Below are positions 1 to 12,200 of a stretch of 64,000 nucleotides of DNA, in pieces; within the stretch, counting starts at the first letter, position 1, and the number at the start of each line of letters is the position of its first letter. The notes beneath the pieces were generated by a model. The model saw only the letters and a list, made by a program, of their open reading frames with translations, ran no database searches and had not been told where the DNA came from. A program made the translations under genes and the position numbers. Origin of the DNA: Heterobilharzia americana (Eukaryota; Platyhelminthes; Trematoda; Strigeidida; Schistosomatidae); NCBI GenBank assembly GCA_944470555.2, contig OX104130.1, positions 58,499,491-58,563,490 on the forward strand. The letters are read 5' to 3'.

Positions 1-2490
1 CTCTCAAACTGTCATAGGTTGAGTTACTTCCTTTGACTTGGACCTGTCGCCTGAAATCAAAATTGCTCGCCGGGTGAGTCTACTTAATACGAACAATGAT
101 CAAATACCTGTAGCCCCTTGAGATATTCTACTCTAAAAGGCGAAGTTCCGCAAAAGTCTCACCAGAAAGAATACAGAGCAGCTTAGCATACTCCTCACAA
201 AACGGCAGTCGCTAGTCAGCGACAAAGTTGACGCCAGTGAGAGGATGGCAAATGATACTTCTACTTCTGAGCTGACACTTCGTCAGCAACCAAACCGTTC
301 AAGATAATGCAACTATCAAAGTAATTCAAGCGGTCCACACAATCCACCACTACACTCCCTATCCTTCACCTAGGAGTAGCTGCATACCAGTCCTGGAGCA
401 TCAGCTCACATTTGACAAGTGCAAAACTCACCTCAACCATACTCAGCTTTCTACCGAAGATGTTTAAAACATCCTGCATCTTGTGACCGTCCTCACCTAG
501 CAGCACAATATCATCTACACACTCGAAGTCAAACAGGTGACCTCCAGGGAATGGATCAATCCATCTGAAGTCAGACTCACTTTTACTTGTCGCCACTCAT
601 TTATCTGTCTATAACGAGATTGAACAGGAACCGTGACAGTAGGCATCCTTGGCGGATAACACTAGATGTCGTCAATTCACATGGCAACTGACCATGAACA
701 CTCACACAGCTGTGCAAATTCCAGTAGACAGATTTGATAAGCCCTATGTACCTACTCAATACTCCTTTCACGTTGAGACATACACTACTGCTACATCTAA
801 CAGTTGACAGAGTCAAATGCTGCCTCAAGATAAAGAAGTGTGGCAAATGTATACTGTTGGCCGATAACCATACTTGTGTTCCACAACCTGCCGAAGAGTG
901 AAATTGTCATCGATACACGTTCGTTCATGTCTGAAAACCGCCTGCTTCTCTCGAATTCGGTGATCTCAATCGTGAGTTAGACGTCAGATAGCTATGAACA
1001 CAAGTATCTTGCACACAATGTTACTTGTACTGATTCCCCTATGGTTGTCACAAGTAGACTTCTCTCCCTTCTCATTAGACTGGAATGACCAGTGAAGTGG
1101 ACTGGTGTGACACCACCATCTCTGATTCCCATACAATACCCAGTACCTTCGTCCCTCTTATCAGTAATTTGCCAGCTCCATCTTCGAAAACGTTGGTTGG
1201 CAAACTACCAAATCATGCTGCTATGCATCGTTTCAGTTTCGATGCAGCCTTCTGAACTTTGAGCAGAGTTGGAGGACCAATATCTACATCGCATTAAGGT
1301 AAGGATGTTGGCTAACTGAAGCGTTACTGTAACTGTAGGTCAATTGAACTGCGTTTCAAAATGTTAATCCCATCCGTCTAGCTGTTTCTTGCTGGGGAGT
1401 TATCCGTGTCTTATCCTTTTCATTTATGGTTTCACTGGGTATCGTCTTCTCCTTGTCGGTATTTGTAATTAGTCTGAATAGTTGCCGGATATTATTCAAT
1501 ACTGATGCATTCTCCAACTCCTTAACTTTCGCCACCCACCACTGCTCGTTGTCATTACGAAGGCTCTTGGTCAATTTCCGTTTAAATTAGTTTCGCTCTT
1601 CATTGTGAAGTCGGTCTTGTCACATCGGTCATTTTGACTTGTGCTAACTGTTAGTTGTGTGTTGCCAAATATTTTTACGGCTGTTTGTACAGGAGACCTG
1701 ATGTCACCCCAGGTTTTCTCAGGATGTAGTCTGCTGTTGGGTATATGTAAATGCTTCGCTGTCTCCTCCTTAGATACTTACTTGATGTTCCCATCTTCCA
1801 ATGGAGCATGCACAGTCCTTATTTCCGCCTGTTTTTTGCCACCAGCATGGTGCACATACATAGGTATCTGTACTTATGCATGATCTGAGTCCAGACAGGT
1901 GCTGCATGAAGAGCAGCAATCCCAAACCGATCCTCTCCAACATTGGCTAATAGCAATATGATCCGTCTGTATTTATTGTTGGTATGAAGTCGGCGGGTGC
2001 CATGTGAGACAGTTTCTTTCCTTATGCCTTAAGTTAGTGCTAGCCAAAAACAAGTGACTTTCAGAGTGAAATTACAACAGACTATCACCGCTGTCGGTTT
2101 ATCTGCATGGGATTTCATAGATACCCCCAAGATGCCTTTTTAACTGTCTCAGTTCCGTTATATGAGCATTAAAGTCGCCTGACAGTATAACTACATCTGA
2201 CCTTTTTTCCTTCCAGTAGTAAAATTGACAGCTTTTCGTAGAATCTATCCTTTGCATCATCCGAACTGCAGTCGGTGGGTGAGTAGGGAGAAATTACGAA
2301 TGGTCATCGGTTGATCTCATGATCTTTTCTAGTTTTTACAGATCCATTTAATGGAACAACACCCATACAGCTGTTGATTGGTTTCCAGTCAAGGAGTGCG
2401 CTTTTTCGCAAGAATTTAATATTATGCCTACTCCAGAGAGTACATGAGATTTCATACAATTCCTTCCTTTGACAAATTTAAATAGACCAT
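1..2490 (-). mobile_element. Family B non-LTR retrotransposon, decayed, cut by window edge
   Basis: Read on the minus strand from about 2490 down to 1, the translation gives in order an apurinic-type endonuclease (PTDCSSDDAKDRFYEKL, then GDFNAH near 2190, then the TWHPPTSY and IDxDHA-type segments) and a reverse transcriptase (EAAFDSV, RQGCLLSRFLFN, FECVDDIVLLGED). The last is the YxDD active-site block with C-V-D-D instead of the usual Y-A-D-D. Homology runs through the C-terminal region to the left edge. Many stops and frameshifts make it non-functional. Order and motifs fit an RTE-like EN-RT element. It is the longer partner of the inverted copy at 6990-8645. Confidence 0.8.
248..1526 (-). 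repeat. Left arm of 1.28-kb inverted repeat
   Basis: Every base checked in this interval pairs with the reverse complement of 7118-8396. The coordinates sum to 8644 throughout, so there is no indel over 1279 bp. The same stops and frameshifts of the dead reverse transcriptase are shared. Beyond both ends identity falls: past 1526 the sequence is still recognisably family B but differs from the partner at many positions, and below 248 the two are unrelated or differently deleted. Confidence 0.9.
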
Positions 2491-2859
2491 GGGTTCATTT
2501 TATTTCAGCTTTTCACATTTACTGCTTACAATCTAAAACAATTTCGTGATCAATTTATGCTAATGTTCACGTACTTCAATCAATTTGATAGAACATTATT
2601 GATTTCAAATAAAGGTGACACTGAAATGAAATGATGGCCTATGCACGAATAGAATGAATAAATATGCAAAAACTAATATTGTTTTTGAACATAAAAGGGC
2701 TAGAGCGGAAGTTCGATAAGAGGAGATGACATGATGAGAAAGGTTACAAAAAACAAGTGCACAAAGGTCAGAGAAATTATGTTAGCTATGAAAATGAAAT
2801 GAGTACAATTCAGATAATAAGGTCAAAGATGTGAAATAAAAAACGACAAGCGTTCACAA
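2491..2859. other. Intergenic, nothing recognised
   Basis: AT-rich sequence between the family B copy and the PLE remnant. I see no coding homology, hairpin or repeat unit here. Confidence 0.5.
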
Positions 2860-3930
2860 ATCTTGTATTTATTGATCGGTTTCTGTGGATATTCGTTATC
2901 ATGGGTGCAATTTTCAACAATATTCATTTCTTCTAGTGTCTCTTTAGAGCAAAGATGTCTTATCTTTTATTTTAACTAATGGGACAAAAGCAGTCGAATT
3001 TAAGGTACATCCTACCCCGAAAATCTTTATAATAGATTCGTCTTAGTATATTATTGTCAATAGTTCGTTGAATTCCAAGAACAAGGATGTGAAACTTATC
3101 ATTCTGCTCACACCAGTTTGTAAAGTCTATGTTCTGATATGCTTTATCGAGTAGACTGAACAAATATGAGGCATTTTCCAGGTTATTGCAAACAACGAAT
3201 TTATCACCAACATTGCTGTAGCAGGTTGTTTCATAGGTTACATACTTCATAACTCGTAAGCTCAAGGTTTCCCTCAAAGATATCAGCTAGTACAGGACCC
3301 AATGACTTCCTATCGCAACTCCGTCAATTTGACTATACATAACGTTGTTGAATTTAAATTGCACATTCTTAGTGTACATGAGTAAAAGGTGCTTCTTTGA
3401 GTAGAAGCAGAGGATCAGGATACTGACACGTAATCTCTACAGTTTCTTCCAAGGATATTCTTGTAGATAGCGACAGTGCATCAAAATACACCAAAAGTTT
3501 ATCTGAAATGTTTAAACCTTCCAGTTTCAGACCAAATTTAAAGCTGTTTTTCAAACCGTAGATTACCAACTTTTCAGGAGTTGGTTTCAACTGCTGCGCT
3601 AGCCAACGAAGAGGTTTACCTAAGGGTCAGTTTACCATAGACAACATAGGTCTTATTCAGACATCAGGCTTATGTACCTTTGGCAAGCCACTGAATACAA
3701 TGGGTGAGATACTCATGGTTTGAGTTCAGTATAAACGGGATTCTCAATCAAATTTTTTCTCAGGAGTTCATGCAACTTCCTTTTAATTCACTCTCCGATA
3801 GACTGAGTTATGTCCGAAACTCATCAGACTTTAAGGACAGATTAATATTGGTTCATAGTGACTACATCAGAACCCTTATCTCGTCTGCCTCATTATTCAT
3901 TAGATTTCTCAGAGCTATTTATAACCATTA
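2860..3930 (-). mobile_element. Penelope-like element (PLE-2), reverse transcriptase remnant
   Basis: The minus-strand translation in pieces matches the Penelope reverse transcriptase: SGLPKVHKP (the PLE xGxPKxHK motif) near 3640-3670, then a degenerate SFDVVSLYTN-like block (LVYFDALSLSTRIS, about 3450-3500), a VMYSQIDG-like block, and a run resembling the palm and thumb (KFVVCNNLENASYLFSLL, near 3150-3210). The catalytic YVDD is lost. Stops and frameshifts interrupt it about every 100 codons. A second relic of the same family lies at 25250-26300. The GIY-YIG endonuclease end is not seen here. Confidence 0.7.
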
Positions 3931-3944
3931 AGTAAGACTTTGGG

Positions 3945-4178
3945 CTATGGAACTGGTGATAGGATATTTTGACTATCAATATCAATCAGTCTGAATGTAA
4001 ACCAACCTTTGTTATCATTAATGGGTTTGTATCCAGATATTGTCCAAACTGTGCTGCTATTAAGGATACTCATCAAATAATTGCGAACTTCAAGTGTGAC
4101 ACTTTCGTGAAAGAAAATCTTTGATTTAATTATAAGTAAGAACCGATCACGATCAGCCAAACAATTTATAAGTAGAGT
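3945..4178 (-). other. Unrecognised open stretch, minus strand
   Basis: About 75 codons without a stop, reading LADRDRFLLIIKSK, then HESVTLEVRNYL and GWFTFRLIDID. The composition looks protein-like but there is no clear splice site or start, and it does not match the PLE just downstream as far as I can tell. It may be part of an unknown repeat, an old exon, or chance. Confidence 0.25.
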
Positions 4179-4576
4179 ACAGTCAAAATTAGCTCACTAC
4201 TAAAATAAGATAATTGGCTGCATGACCATGCAATAAAATGACATCATTTCCTTCTACAAATTTCTTCCTTCTTGATTTGTTCAATTTAAAATATATATAA
4301 AAAAATAAATGAAATCACTACAGAGACAAACACTTAGAACTTACAGATTATTTAGTTAGCCTACAATGAAAGGATCAATGTAATACTACTGAATGTTGAT
4401 TGCTTCTGGAACGAAAGTCGATGAAATTATAACTGAAAAAATCTATAGCTGACATCAACTAATCAAGACTAAAATTTATCCACAGTATATTAATATTAGA
4501 TGTTCAGTTATCTTTTAATAGTGGTTGGTTAACTTAATATAATCTATCTTTGATAGGTTATAATCCTACATTATAG

Positions 4577-5926
4577 AGAGAATGCATCAGTATACATATG
4601 GATCAAGCAGTGGTACAACTTGGAAACGAATGCTAGAAATTACACCGTCTCGAATATGATATCAGAAAAGATGAAAAGTTAAAAGTTAAAAAAGGAAATT
4701 GTGTATTTTCTGAAGAAAATAGTTCCAATATATTTTTTAAAGGGTCATCTTTAAGAAAATGCACTCCTTGAAGTATTACAGTCAATTTAGAATGCAGTGT
4801 AGTCGATGAAATTTGTCAAGGATCTTACGAAGATCTTTTTACTGGTGATAATTTGATAAAGGTAAAGGAAGATGCTATCAATAATTATGCCATTATTAAG
4901 GAATTAATTGACCAAGTGATGGATCGAATACAACTATGTGTGGATGAATGCTTTATGGTATACCATTCTTTTGGGGATGGAACTGGATCGGATCTCACCT
5001 TTCTCCTCATATAACGTATATGTGCAGGTTATGTGGAAAAATCTCAGTCGAAATTAGCTACCTATCCAGATTCTGAAACTTCGACATCTGTTGTAGAACC
5101 ATACAACTCTATTTTAACCACACATACAACACTAGAACTTCTTGATTGTACGTTCGTCTTTAATAATGAAACACTATAATATTTGTTGGTAGGTAAATCC
5201 TATCAAAATTCTTTTGGTATTCACTGTTTTGCATAAGAAGTTTAAATCTGTGAAATCTAACTTACATCAACATTAACAGGCTGTTCAGTTAAGTAGTCAG
5301 TTCAGTTACTTTGACCATGTGGTCTGAAGGTTGTTTAAACGCGGATTTAACGGAATTCCAAGCAAATCTTATACTGTATCCGAGACTTCACTTTCCACTT
5401 GTCAGTTATGTTCCATTTGTCCCAGTAAAAAGAGTTCATGATTGTTGTATGATATTCTTGAGCTTACAAAATCGGTTTTTTAAACTCACAAGTAAATGGT
5501 AAATATATAACTTGTTGTCTGATCTACAGAGATGATGTTCTCCCTATGAATGTTAAGAATGCAGTCAGTCAAATTAATTCACTGAAAACAATAAATTTTG
5601 TAGACTGGTGTCATACTGGATTCAAAGTTGGCATTAATACATATCCCCCAACTTTAGTATGTGGTGGTGATTTTGGTGAAGTTCACCGAGCAGTTTGCAT
5701 GATTACTAATACAACAGCTATAGGTGAGTCATGGTGTTGGATAGATCATAAATATGATTTGTTATTTTCGAAACCTATCTTTACATACTAGTATGTTGTT
5801 GAAGGTATGGAAGAAGAGCAGATTTTTGAAGCTCAAGAAAATCTTACTGCACTCGAAAAAGATTATGAAGATGTTGGTTTAGACACTACTGATAAATTCC
5901 ACCTTAAAGTTGTGGATGACGAATAA
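4577..5926 (+). pseudogene. Alpha-tubulin pseudogene, unprocessed
   Basis: It aligns from end to end with the intact gene at 15234-16695. It starts after an acceptor-like ...TTATAG with RECISIHMDQA (intact gene [11 protein letters not shown]), and a stop follows NEC at once. Later blocks include the degraded nucleotide-binding loop (GDGTGSD for GGGTGSG, near 4974-4994), [26 protein letters not shown] and ALEKDYEDVG. The C-terminal tail ends DDE and then stops, without the terminal EEY. The second intron position is retained (about 5192-5236), so this is a duplicated rather than a retroposed copy. No initiator ATG followed by GT is visible upstream. It has several stops and frameshifts. It lies in the loop of the inverted repeat formed by the two family B copies, in the same orientation as the intact gene 10.7 kb away. 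Confidence 0.9.
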
Positions 5927-6989
5927 GGCATTGAGTAATTACTAAAGTTGGTCTCAATTTATGTGAGTATTCTTTTGAAAATGCCACTGGTTATCTGACC
6001 AAAGGTAAGTCTTTTAAGCTAACGGATATTGACAAGTTTCATACGAGTGATTGTTATTAGAAACAATCTAGCTTTTGTGACACTGAGATTTTATACAATA
6101 CAGCATCATAGTTATGTCGTAATCTGTTAATAAAAATTCAACAACCGTGAAAACACAAACAAATTAAAACGCAACGTTCTTTATTACATATATGTTGTTC
6201 GTTATAGAACAACTCAAATGAATATACTAAAATTGCTTTTTGTTCATCTTTTTAAATAGGTGTTCCACTAGTCATACAACTAACACAGTGTAGAAAGTTA
6301 GTACCGACATCTATTGAAATGACTAGCTAAATTTAGACAAAAGTCAGGATATTGAAGGGGCTGAAATATCCTAACTGTTAGCAAGCAGTGACTTTTTCTC
6401 CTGACGCTTTATTGGGCTGAGGAAATATCCCAAAGCAACACCTTACCTATAGCTGTAAAAATCACTTATTAGGCAAATAAATGCACTGCATAGCTCATAA
6501 AAAACGGTAAGAAGCGATTACCTATTAACTCATGACTGGTTTAGTGGAATTCTAAACTGTGGAATAAAATTATTACGACCACCTATCGGTAAACATTGAG
6601 AAAATTAAGTCCCATGGCTTCAACAATGAGTTCTAACTTCAGTTTTAGGGAAAATTTTATCTAGAAAATGCGGTCAACTGATCAAAATGTGTGAATAATT
6701 TCTCACTGATAGCTACATTCAGCGATCAAAAAGGTAAGAAAATAAAAGACTAGGCGGTAAGTCAGCGTAGGTTCTTGCCAATATTCACAAGGTTTCTTTT
6801 ACACATCATATGAACCTCAAAATTCGATTGCTGATTCAAAGATCCACGTTATTGGTTGCAATTCAGTAAGTAAGTGTGCTTGAAGTACTCTCATGTTATT
6901 TGTTCGAATAACTCATTAGGGAGTAGGAAAACCTACAGGATTATTTATTTCCTTGTTAACCGATGTATTTATTTGAAAGAAAATCATGA
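5927..6989. other. 3' flank of tubulin pseudogene, nothing recognised
   Basis: AT-rich, with an AATAAA-like motif near 6130 that could be the old polyadenylation signal. No gene or named repeat is seen before family B begins near 6990. Confidence 0.4.
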
Positions 6990-8645
6990 TAAAATAATTT
7001 CTTCTCTCAGTCGAGCACACTTCAGCTTGTTCTGGACAAAGTGAAGAGCGAAGATAACTATGACATGAACTACCTGAAAGTCTTCTTGATGGCCGCAAAC
7101 ACTGGTGGGTAGCGAAGGTTAAGGAGTTGGAGAATGCATCAGTATTGAATAATATCCGGCAACTATTCAGACTAATTACAAATACCGACAAGGAGAAGAC
7201 GATACCCAGTGAAACCATAAATGAAAAGGATAAGACACGGATAACTCCCCAGCAAGAAACAGCTAGACGGATGGGATTAACATTTTGAAACGCAGTTCAA
7301 TTGACCTACAGTTACAGTAACGCTTCAGTTAGCCAACATCCTTACCTTAATGCGATGTAGATATTGGTCCTCCAACTCTGCTCAAAGTTCAGAAGGCTGC
7401 ATCGAAACTGAAACGATGCATAGCAGCATGATTTGGTAGTTTGCCAACCAACGTTTTCGAAGATGGAGCTGGCAAATTACTGATAAGAGGGACGAAGGTA
7501 CTGGGTATTGTATGGGAATCAGAGATGGTGGTGTCACACCAGTCCACTTCACTGGTCATTCCAGTCTAATGAGAAGGGAGAGAAGTCTACTTGTGACAAC
7601 CATAGGGGAATCAGTACAAGTAACATTGTGTGCAAGATACTTGTGTTCATAGCTATCTGACGTCTAACTCACGATTGAGATCACCGAATTCGAGAGAAGC
7701 AGGCGGTTTTCAGACATGAACGAACGTGTATCGATGACAATTTCACTCTTCGGCAGGTTGTGGAACACAAGTATGGTTATCGGCCAACAGTATACATTTG
7801 CCACACTTCTTTATCTTGAGGCAGCATTTGACTCTGTCAACTGTTAGATGTAGCAGTAGTGTATGTCTCAACGTGAAAGGAGTATTGAGTAGGTACATAG
7901 GGCTTATCAAATCTGTCTACTGGAATTTGCACAGCTGTGTGAGTGTTCATGGTCAGTTGCCATGTGAATTGACGACATCTAGTGTTATCCGCCAAGGATG
8001 CCTACTGTCACGGTTCCTGTTCAATCTCGTTATAGACAGATAAATGAGTGGCGACAAGTAAAAGTGAGTCTGACTTCAGATGGATTGATCCATTCCCTGG
8101 AGGTCACCTGTTTGACTTCGAGTGTGTAGATGATATTGTGCTGCTAGGTGAGGACGGTCACAAGATGCAGGATGTTTTAAACATCTTCGGTAGAAAGCTG
8201 AGTATGGTTGAGGTGAGTTTTGCACTTGTCAAATGTGAGCTGATGCTCCAGGACTGGTATGCAGCTACTCCTAGGTGAAGGATAGGGAGTGTAGTGGTGG
8301 ATTGTGTGGACCGCTTGAATTACTTTGATAGTTGCATTATCTTGAACGGTTTGGTTGCTGACGAAGTGTCAGCTCAGAAGTAGAAGTATCATTTGGCATC
8401 TTCCTACCTGCATCATTTCTGAGGTCGATAGGCGAATAAAAATATTTCAAAATGGTGCAGATGTATTCTTTTTTTATGTCTTCTGAAGCTTGAATATTTA
8501 CTGCAACCTCAATCTTCAAATTATTCATTCGCCCATACACCCTTGTCTGCTTTCATATGAGTCTTTTTCAATCTACTTATTCTTTGTATACCATTGTGAA
8601 TTGTGGTAACTAGATTTTGCCTTGCCCTACATGGAGGCATAAGTA
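6990..8645 (+). mobile_element. Family B non-LTR retrotransposon, 5'-truncated, internally deleted
   Basis: This is the plus-strand partner of the copy at 1-2490. It carries the linker before the reverse transcriptase, then the RT palm (EAAFDSV at about 7820, RQGCLLSRFLFN at about 7990, CVDDIVLLGED at about 8120-8155), with stops between them. After 8396 it departs from the left copy. The element's 3' terminus is recognisable again at 8560-8640, where it resembles 62530-62600, so an internal deletion is inferred near 8400. The 5' end is truncated relative to the left copy. Confidence 0.75.
7118..8396 (+). repeat. Right arm of 1.28-kb inverted repeat
   Basis: Reverse complement of 248-1526 without indels. 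Upstream, at 7060-7117, the two copies remain alignable but differ at roughly every fourth or fifth base. That sets the edge of the identity tract inside homologous sequence. Confidence 0.9.
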
Positions 8646-10152
8646 AGAATAGTTATTTTAGGAGGTAAGATTGCTAACTAACAACGACTCAAGTGACTGT
8701 ATCGTGAGCTACATATAATAAGTCAAATTAAATGTATGCAATACAAGCATCTATATCAGATACGGAATCAAAAAGATCTGAATCTGGACATAATAAACTG
8801 TTAAAAACTAGTCAAAAGTACCTAAAGCTCTGGTGAGGCTGATTCACATTCAAAGACCACATTCACAGAAAAAACCGAGTTCCTTAGGCCTAAATTTTTC
8901 GATTAACCATCTGCTATATAATAAAAGAGTCAGTTCTTAGTTAGTGAATTTTTCCATGTTCTCATCTTAGATGCCTGCCGAAATTCAGTGATAAAGCTGC
9001 CTGTTGTAGATACTAAATCATCGTTTTTGCTATCGAAGAAATTAGCTGATGCTTTAAATGGGAATGTATTATTGTCCACAATGGTGGAGAATGAACGTTT
9101 GAAATCCAAGCAGTTTATTTGTCTTAAAGAGTTTACCAGTATGCCTGGCTATTGAGCACTGACTTGAGACTATACTTCCTGCTAATCAGCTCCAAATAAC
9201 TGACTGTGAATTCAATGAGTCATTGAAATTTACGACCGTACTTCACAACTTGATAAGCAAGTGTTGTTCAGTACTACAATGTGACACGTTGATGCTCTAC
9301 ATATTTTGCTCGATTATTGTGTTCAAGAAAAATGAACTACTTACAAGCTTTTTTCCCAACTTTTATTATCAAGTGAACAAACAGTTTTCTATTTAAAAGG
9401 TGATAAATTTAGAATTATCGTCATTATTAATTTCTAAATCGTGATTTCTAGTTGAGACTATATCCTGAGAGAATTAGTGAGAATAGGATATCCAGGAGCA
9501 GAATATTAACATAAGTTTAGACAAGAACTGCGGACTAGAAGTTGGAGAATTTCGCAAATAATTAATAGTTATGACTGTGAGAAATGTATCTCTTAGTCAA
9601 CAATCTATTCGTTTAAGTTGTTTTGCATTTAGTTTACAATAGAACAGGTATTCTACTCAGAGAATTGAACAGAAGTCATAGAATGTAAGTGATGGAAATA
9701 GATCATGAAAGTGCACCATCATAATTCCTGAATAACTCTAATGCGATGACTCCTGTTCGTGTTTTACCACCATCATTAATTCGTGCTGAAAGGATGTTAG
9801 TTTGATCCCGTTTGTTAGAGTATCCTCGATGAAAACAGTTTTGTATCGCGACGAGAGAGTAATTAAACCCTTAGAAACCTCTCGATATGTTCAAATGGTT
9901 TGCTCTGCTTTATTGAATACATAGCTCAGTTTTTATCAACTAGATTAAGCCGTAACTATGTAACAAAAAAATCAAAGAAACTTCTGGAATACGAACACTA
10001 ATCATGATAAACGATGATGAAACCTGTCCTAGAAGTACCAGCACTGGGATTTCTTTCACTTACCATAATGAGATTTTCGAGATCTCATACAAATATCCTT
10101 ATGGTATTTCTTGAATACAGCCTCTGAAGATTATATTAATGCACACACCTTT
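8646..10152. other. Intergenic, nothing recognised
   Basis: No coding homology, tRNA-like box or foldback noticed in this 1.5-kb stretch. Confidence 0.45.
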
Positions 10153-10185
10153 TTAGTGATGATGGATAGTGACTAGTAATGGTAG

Positions 10186-10228
10186 CCATGATGAGCATAT
10201 CGTCCTACTTGGGACTCGTCAGCTGGAT
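10186..10228 (-). ncRNA. Hammerhead ribozyme relic (S1 type)
   Basis: On the minus strand: stem I ATCCAG, core CTGACGA (10216-10222), stem II GTCCCAAGTAGGAC (10202-10215), then GATA instead of GAAA. The 3' half of stem I is no longer complementary. Stem II is perfect, but the core substitution should abolish cleavage. Confidence 0.65.
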
Positions 10229-10385
10229 GTACCTGCCTCCCAGTAAATGATGGATGATATACTCTTCGCACAAGAAGTGGCCACCGTGGCTCGACTATGT
10301 GATGGATAACGCTGTCACGTTTGAAGTGATCACTCCTGAGTCCGAATCCCGGTGGGATCAACATCACTCACTGAGAGGCAAGTAC

Positions 10386-10431
10386 ATCCAGCCGACAAGT
10401 CCCAAACAGGAAGAAATGTGCATCCTGGATT
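10386..10431 (+). ncRNA. Hammerhead ribozyme relic (S1 type)
   Basis: Stem I halves ATCCAG and CTGGAT are intact, GAAA is at 10413-10416, and the palindromic stem III is nearly kept (ATGTGCAT). The core CTGACGA has become CCGACAA (10392-10398) and stem II is damaged. Inactive by inference. Confidence 0.65.
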
Positions 10432-10565
10432 ACACTGCTAGCCACTATTCATCTTTACTAGGATTAAAACACTGGTAATATCGAGGCATCCACCCAGGAG
10501 ACCATATGCCAATAGAGATCGTTCAATTGGGTCCAATCAATGACAGTATAATACAAGCAATACAA

Positions 10566-12200
10566 GCTTTTTCAAGCAAATTCATAAAATCAACCTAACT
10601 GCTAATAATACATGTGTAGTGCACCAAAATACAACTAGGGCTAAAATAAATAGATTTAATTGGGTTAACTAAATATTAACTACATAAACTTCTAGCTTAC
10701 CTCTATATGCTTAATATGTTTCGAGTTTTGTTTTAATGAGTGTGTGTTTAAGCAGACCTCGACACCATTTTCGCTCTCTTTGTGCTGGTTAACATGCACG
10801 TCCTCAGAGAACCTAGCACAGGCGGATTAGCCAGATAAGTTGGATAAACTTTATCCCGAAAGTCACCTTCAATTTTATTCTATTGGAATATACTGCTGTT
10901 TTGAATATATTCCTGAATAACAGTTTTTTTTATTTATGTTCCGCTAACAGTACTAACACGTTATTTAGGCATTGATTGGGCAGGTACTAGAGCACATCCA
11001 GTTAAGTAAGGTTGGTTAAGCGTTGCATAATAGTGATACATCCAGTTTCAAACAAGAGAACGGAACCAAAAAGAACAGACTCTTCGGCAGAACATGCTGA
11101 CGTAGGCACTCATGGAGAAAGAATGGTTGTTTTTCTGTGGAAAGAACAGACCCTTATTCAGGCAACCCAAAATCGTCTTCAATAAAAAAACAGTGTTAGT
11201 TAGTAATATACAGAATGTCATTTTTAAGCTGTTGGTAACCAGCTTAGCGTTATCAACCCTTACAAACATTACTCTTTCCATTCAGACATTTTTATTTGAC
11301 AAAAAAATCATTTTGAAGTTTAATATTTTGCAAGACACCTCTTTGTCATTGGAAGTGCATGCAGCTTCCTCACTTCGATCGAATGTATTTGGACACTGCA
11401 GTCTGTCTTATCAATAAGTATAGTGGAAAATTACTCATTCATCAGTTATTGAGGAGCATGAAGAATTCACCTGTTTTGTATTCCCCACTCTACATTTGTT
11501 TTTTGCACACAGATCGTTGAATTGCTCAGCTAGATTACCACTTAAATTAGCTAAGTGGATTTAAATCCAATGCACAATTGTAAAATAAGTTGTAACAGAT
11601 AAGACTGGAAAATGTGACTATGATCACAAATGGCAGACATACCTACTACAAACTCTCCATCGGTATGAAGTTAGAAAGAGTAATTTTGAATACCTCAGTA
11701 CTTTCGAGGGTAATCATTACCATTTCAAACACAGGTAAAAGATAACCCTGTTGCAATGCTTTGTTGCAGATTTCCGTTTCTATACCAGTTCTCTCCAACC
11801 GAATTACGCCTGAATACGGTTGACAAGTGTAAACGGTTAGACTGTTCATGATAACAGAGGACAACAATGAGTATTTAGAATATTACTGAAATACCTGGTT
11901 AATACAAAAGTGAATACACATATCTCTGTGTTGTCATATTCAGCTTGTCGAAGTGCGTGCACTTAATTCTGTGGTCAACTTCACCAAGTAGTAACTTCTC
12001 TTTTACCGTTGTTTTGTTACAGGCTGTTTAAGGTGATTGCCAATTGAGAAAAAGAGATCACTCACAGACTGACTGCTTCACACAATATGCAAAATTGAGT
12101 ACGTTGCAAATCATTTGTTTTTTGTAGAAAGTTGCAGCTCAAACGACTAGTTTTCGGCACTTTCGTGCTACCTAAACCATAAGCATGTCAGTGAATTTCA
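10566..12200. other. Intergenic, nothing recognised
   Basis: No gene identified. Open stretches of about 75-100 codons near 11050-11420 overlap on both strands and resemble nothing I know. Confidence 0.4.

Larger units (their letters stand above)
10153..10565 (+). mobile_element. S1 (Sm-alpha-like) SINE with two opposed hammerhead relics
   Basis: The left part reads as a hammerhead on the minus strand, the right part as one on the plus strand, both preceded by the same GAGGCA-type leader and GTACATCCAG stem. The right tail (ATCGAGGCATCC ... TATGCCA ... TACAAGCAAT) recurs at 29210-29300, 30790-30860 and 63220-63300. Schistosome Sm-alpha repeats are known to carry a hammerhead beginning CTGATGAGTCC; this copy is a decayed relative. 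Confidence 0.75.

Noticed and set aside
601..846. Short open frames in the family B arms as host genes
   Set aside because: They are frame-shifted pieces and shadows of the dead reverse transcriptase and recur identically in the other arm.
6916..7218. 100-codon minus-strand frame at the right family B copy
   Set aside because: It is antisense to the element and contains no recognisable domain.
12130..12185. GCAC-loop-GTGC hairpin near the PLE-1 relic as a PLE hammerhead
   Set aside because: Penelope-like elements can carry hammerheads, but no CTGANGA box stands next to this stem on either strand.
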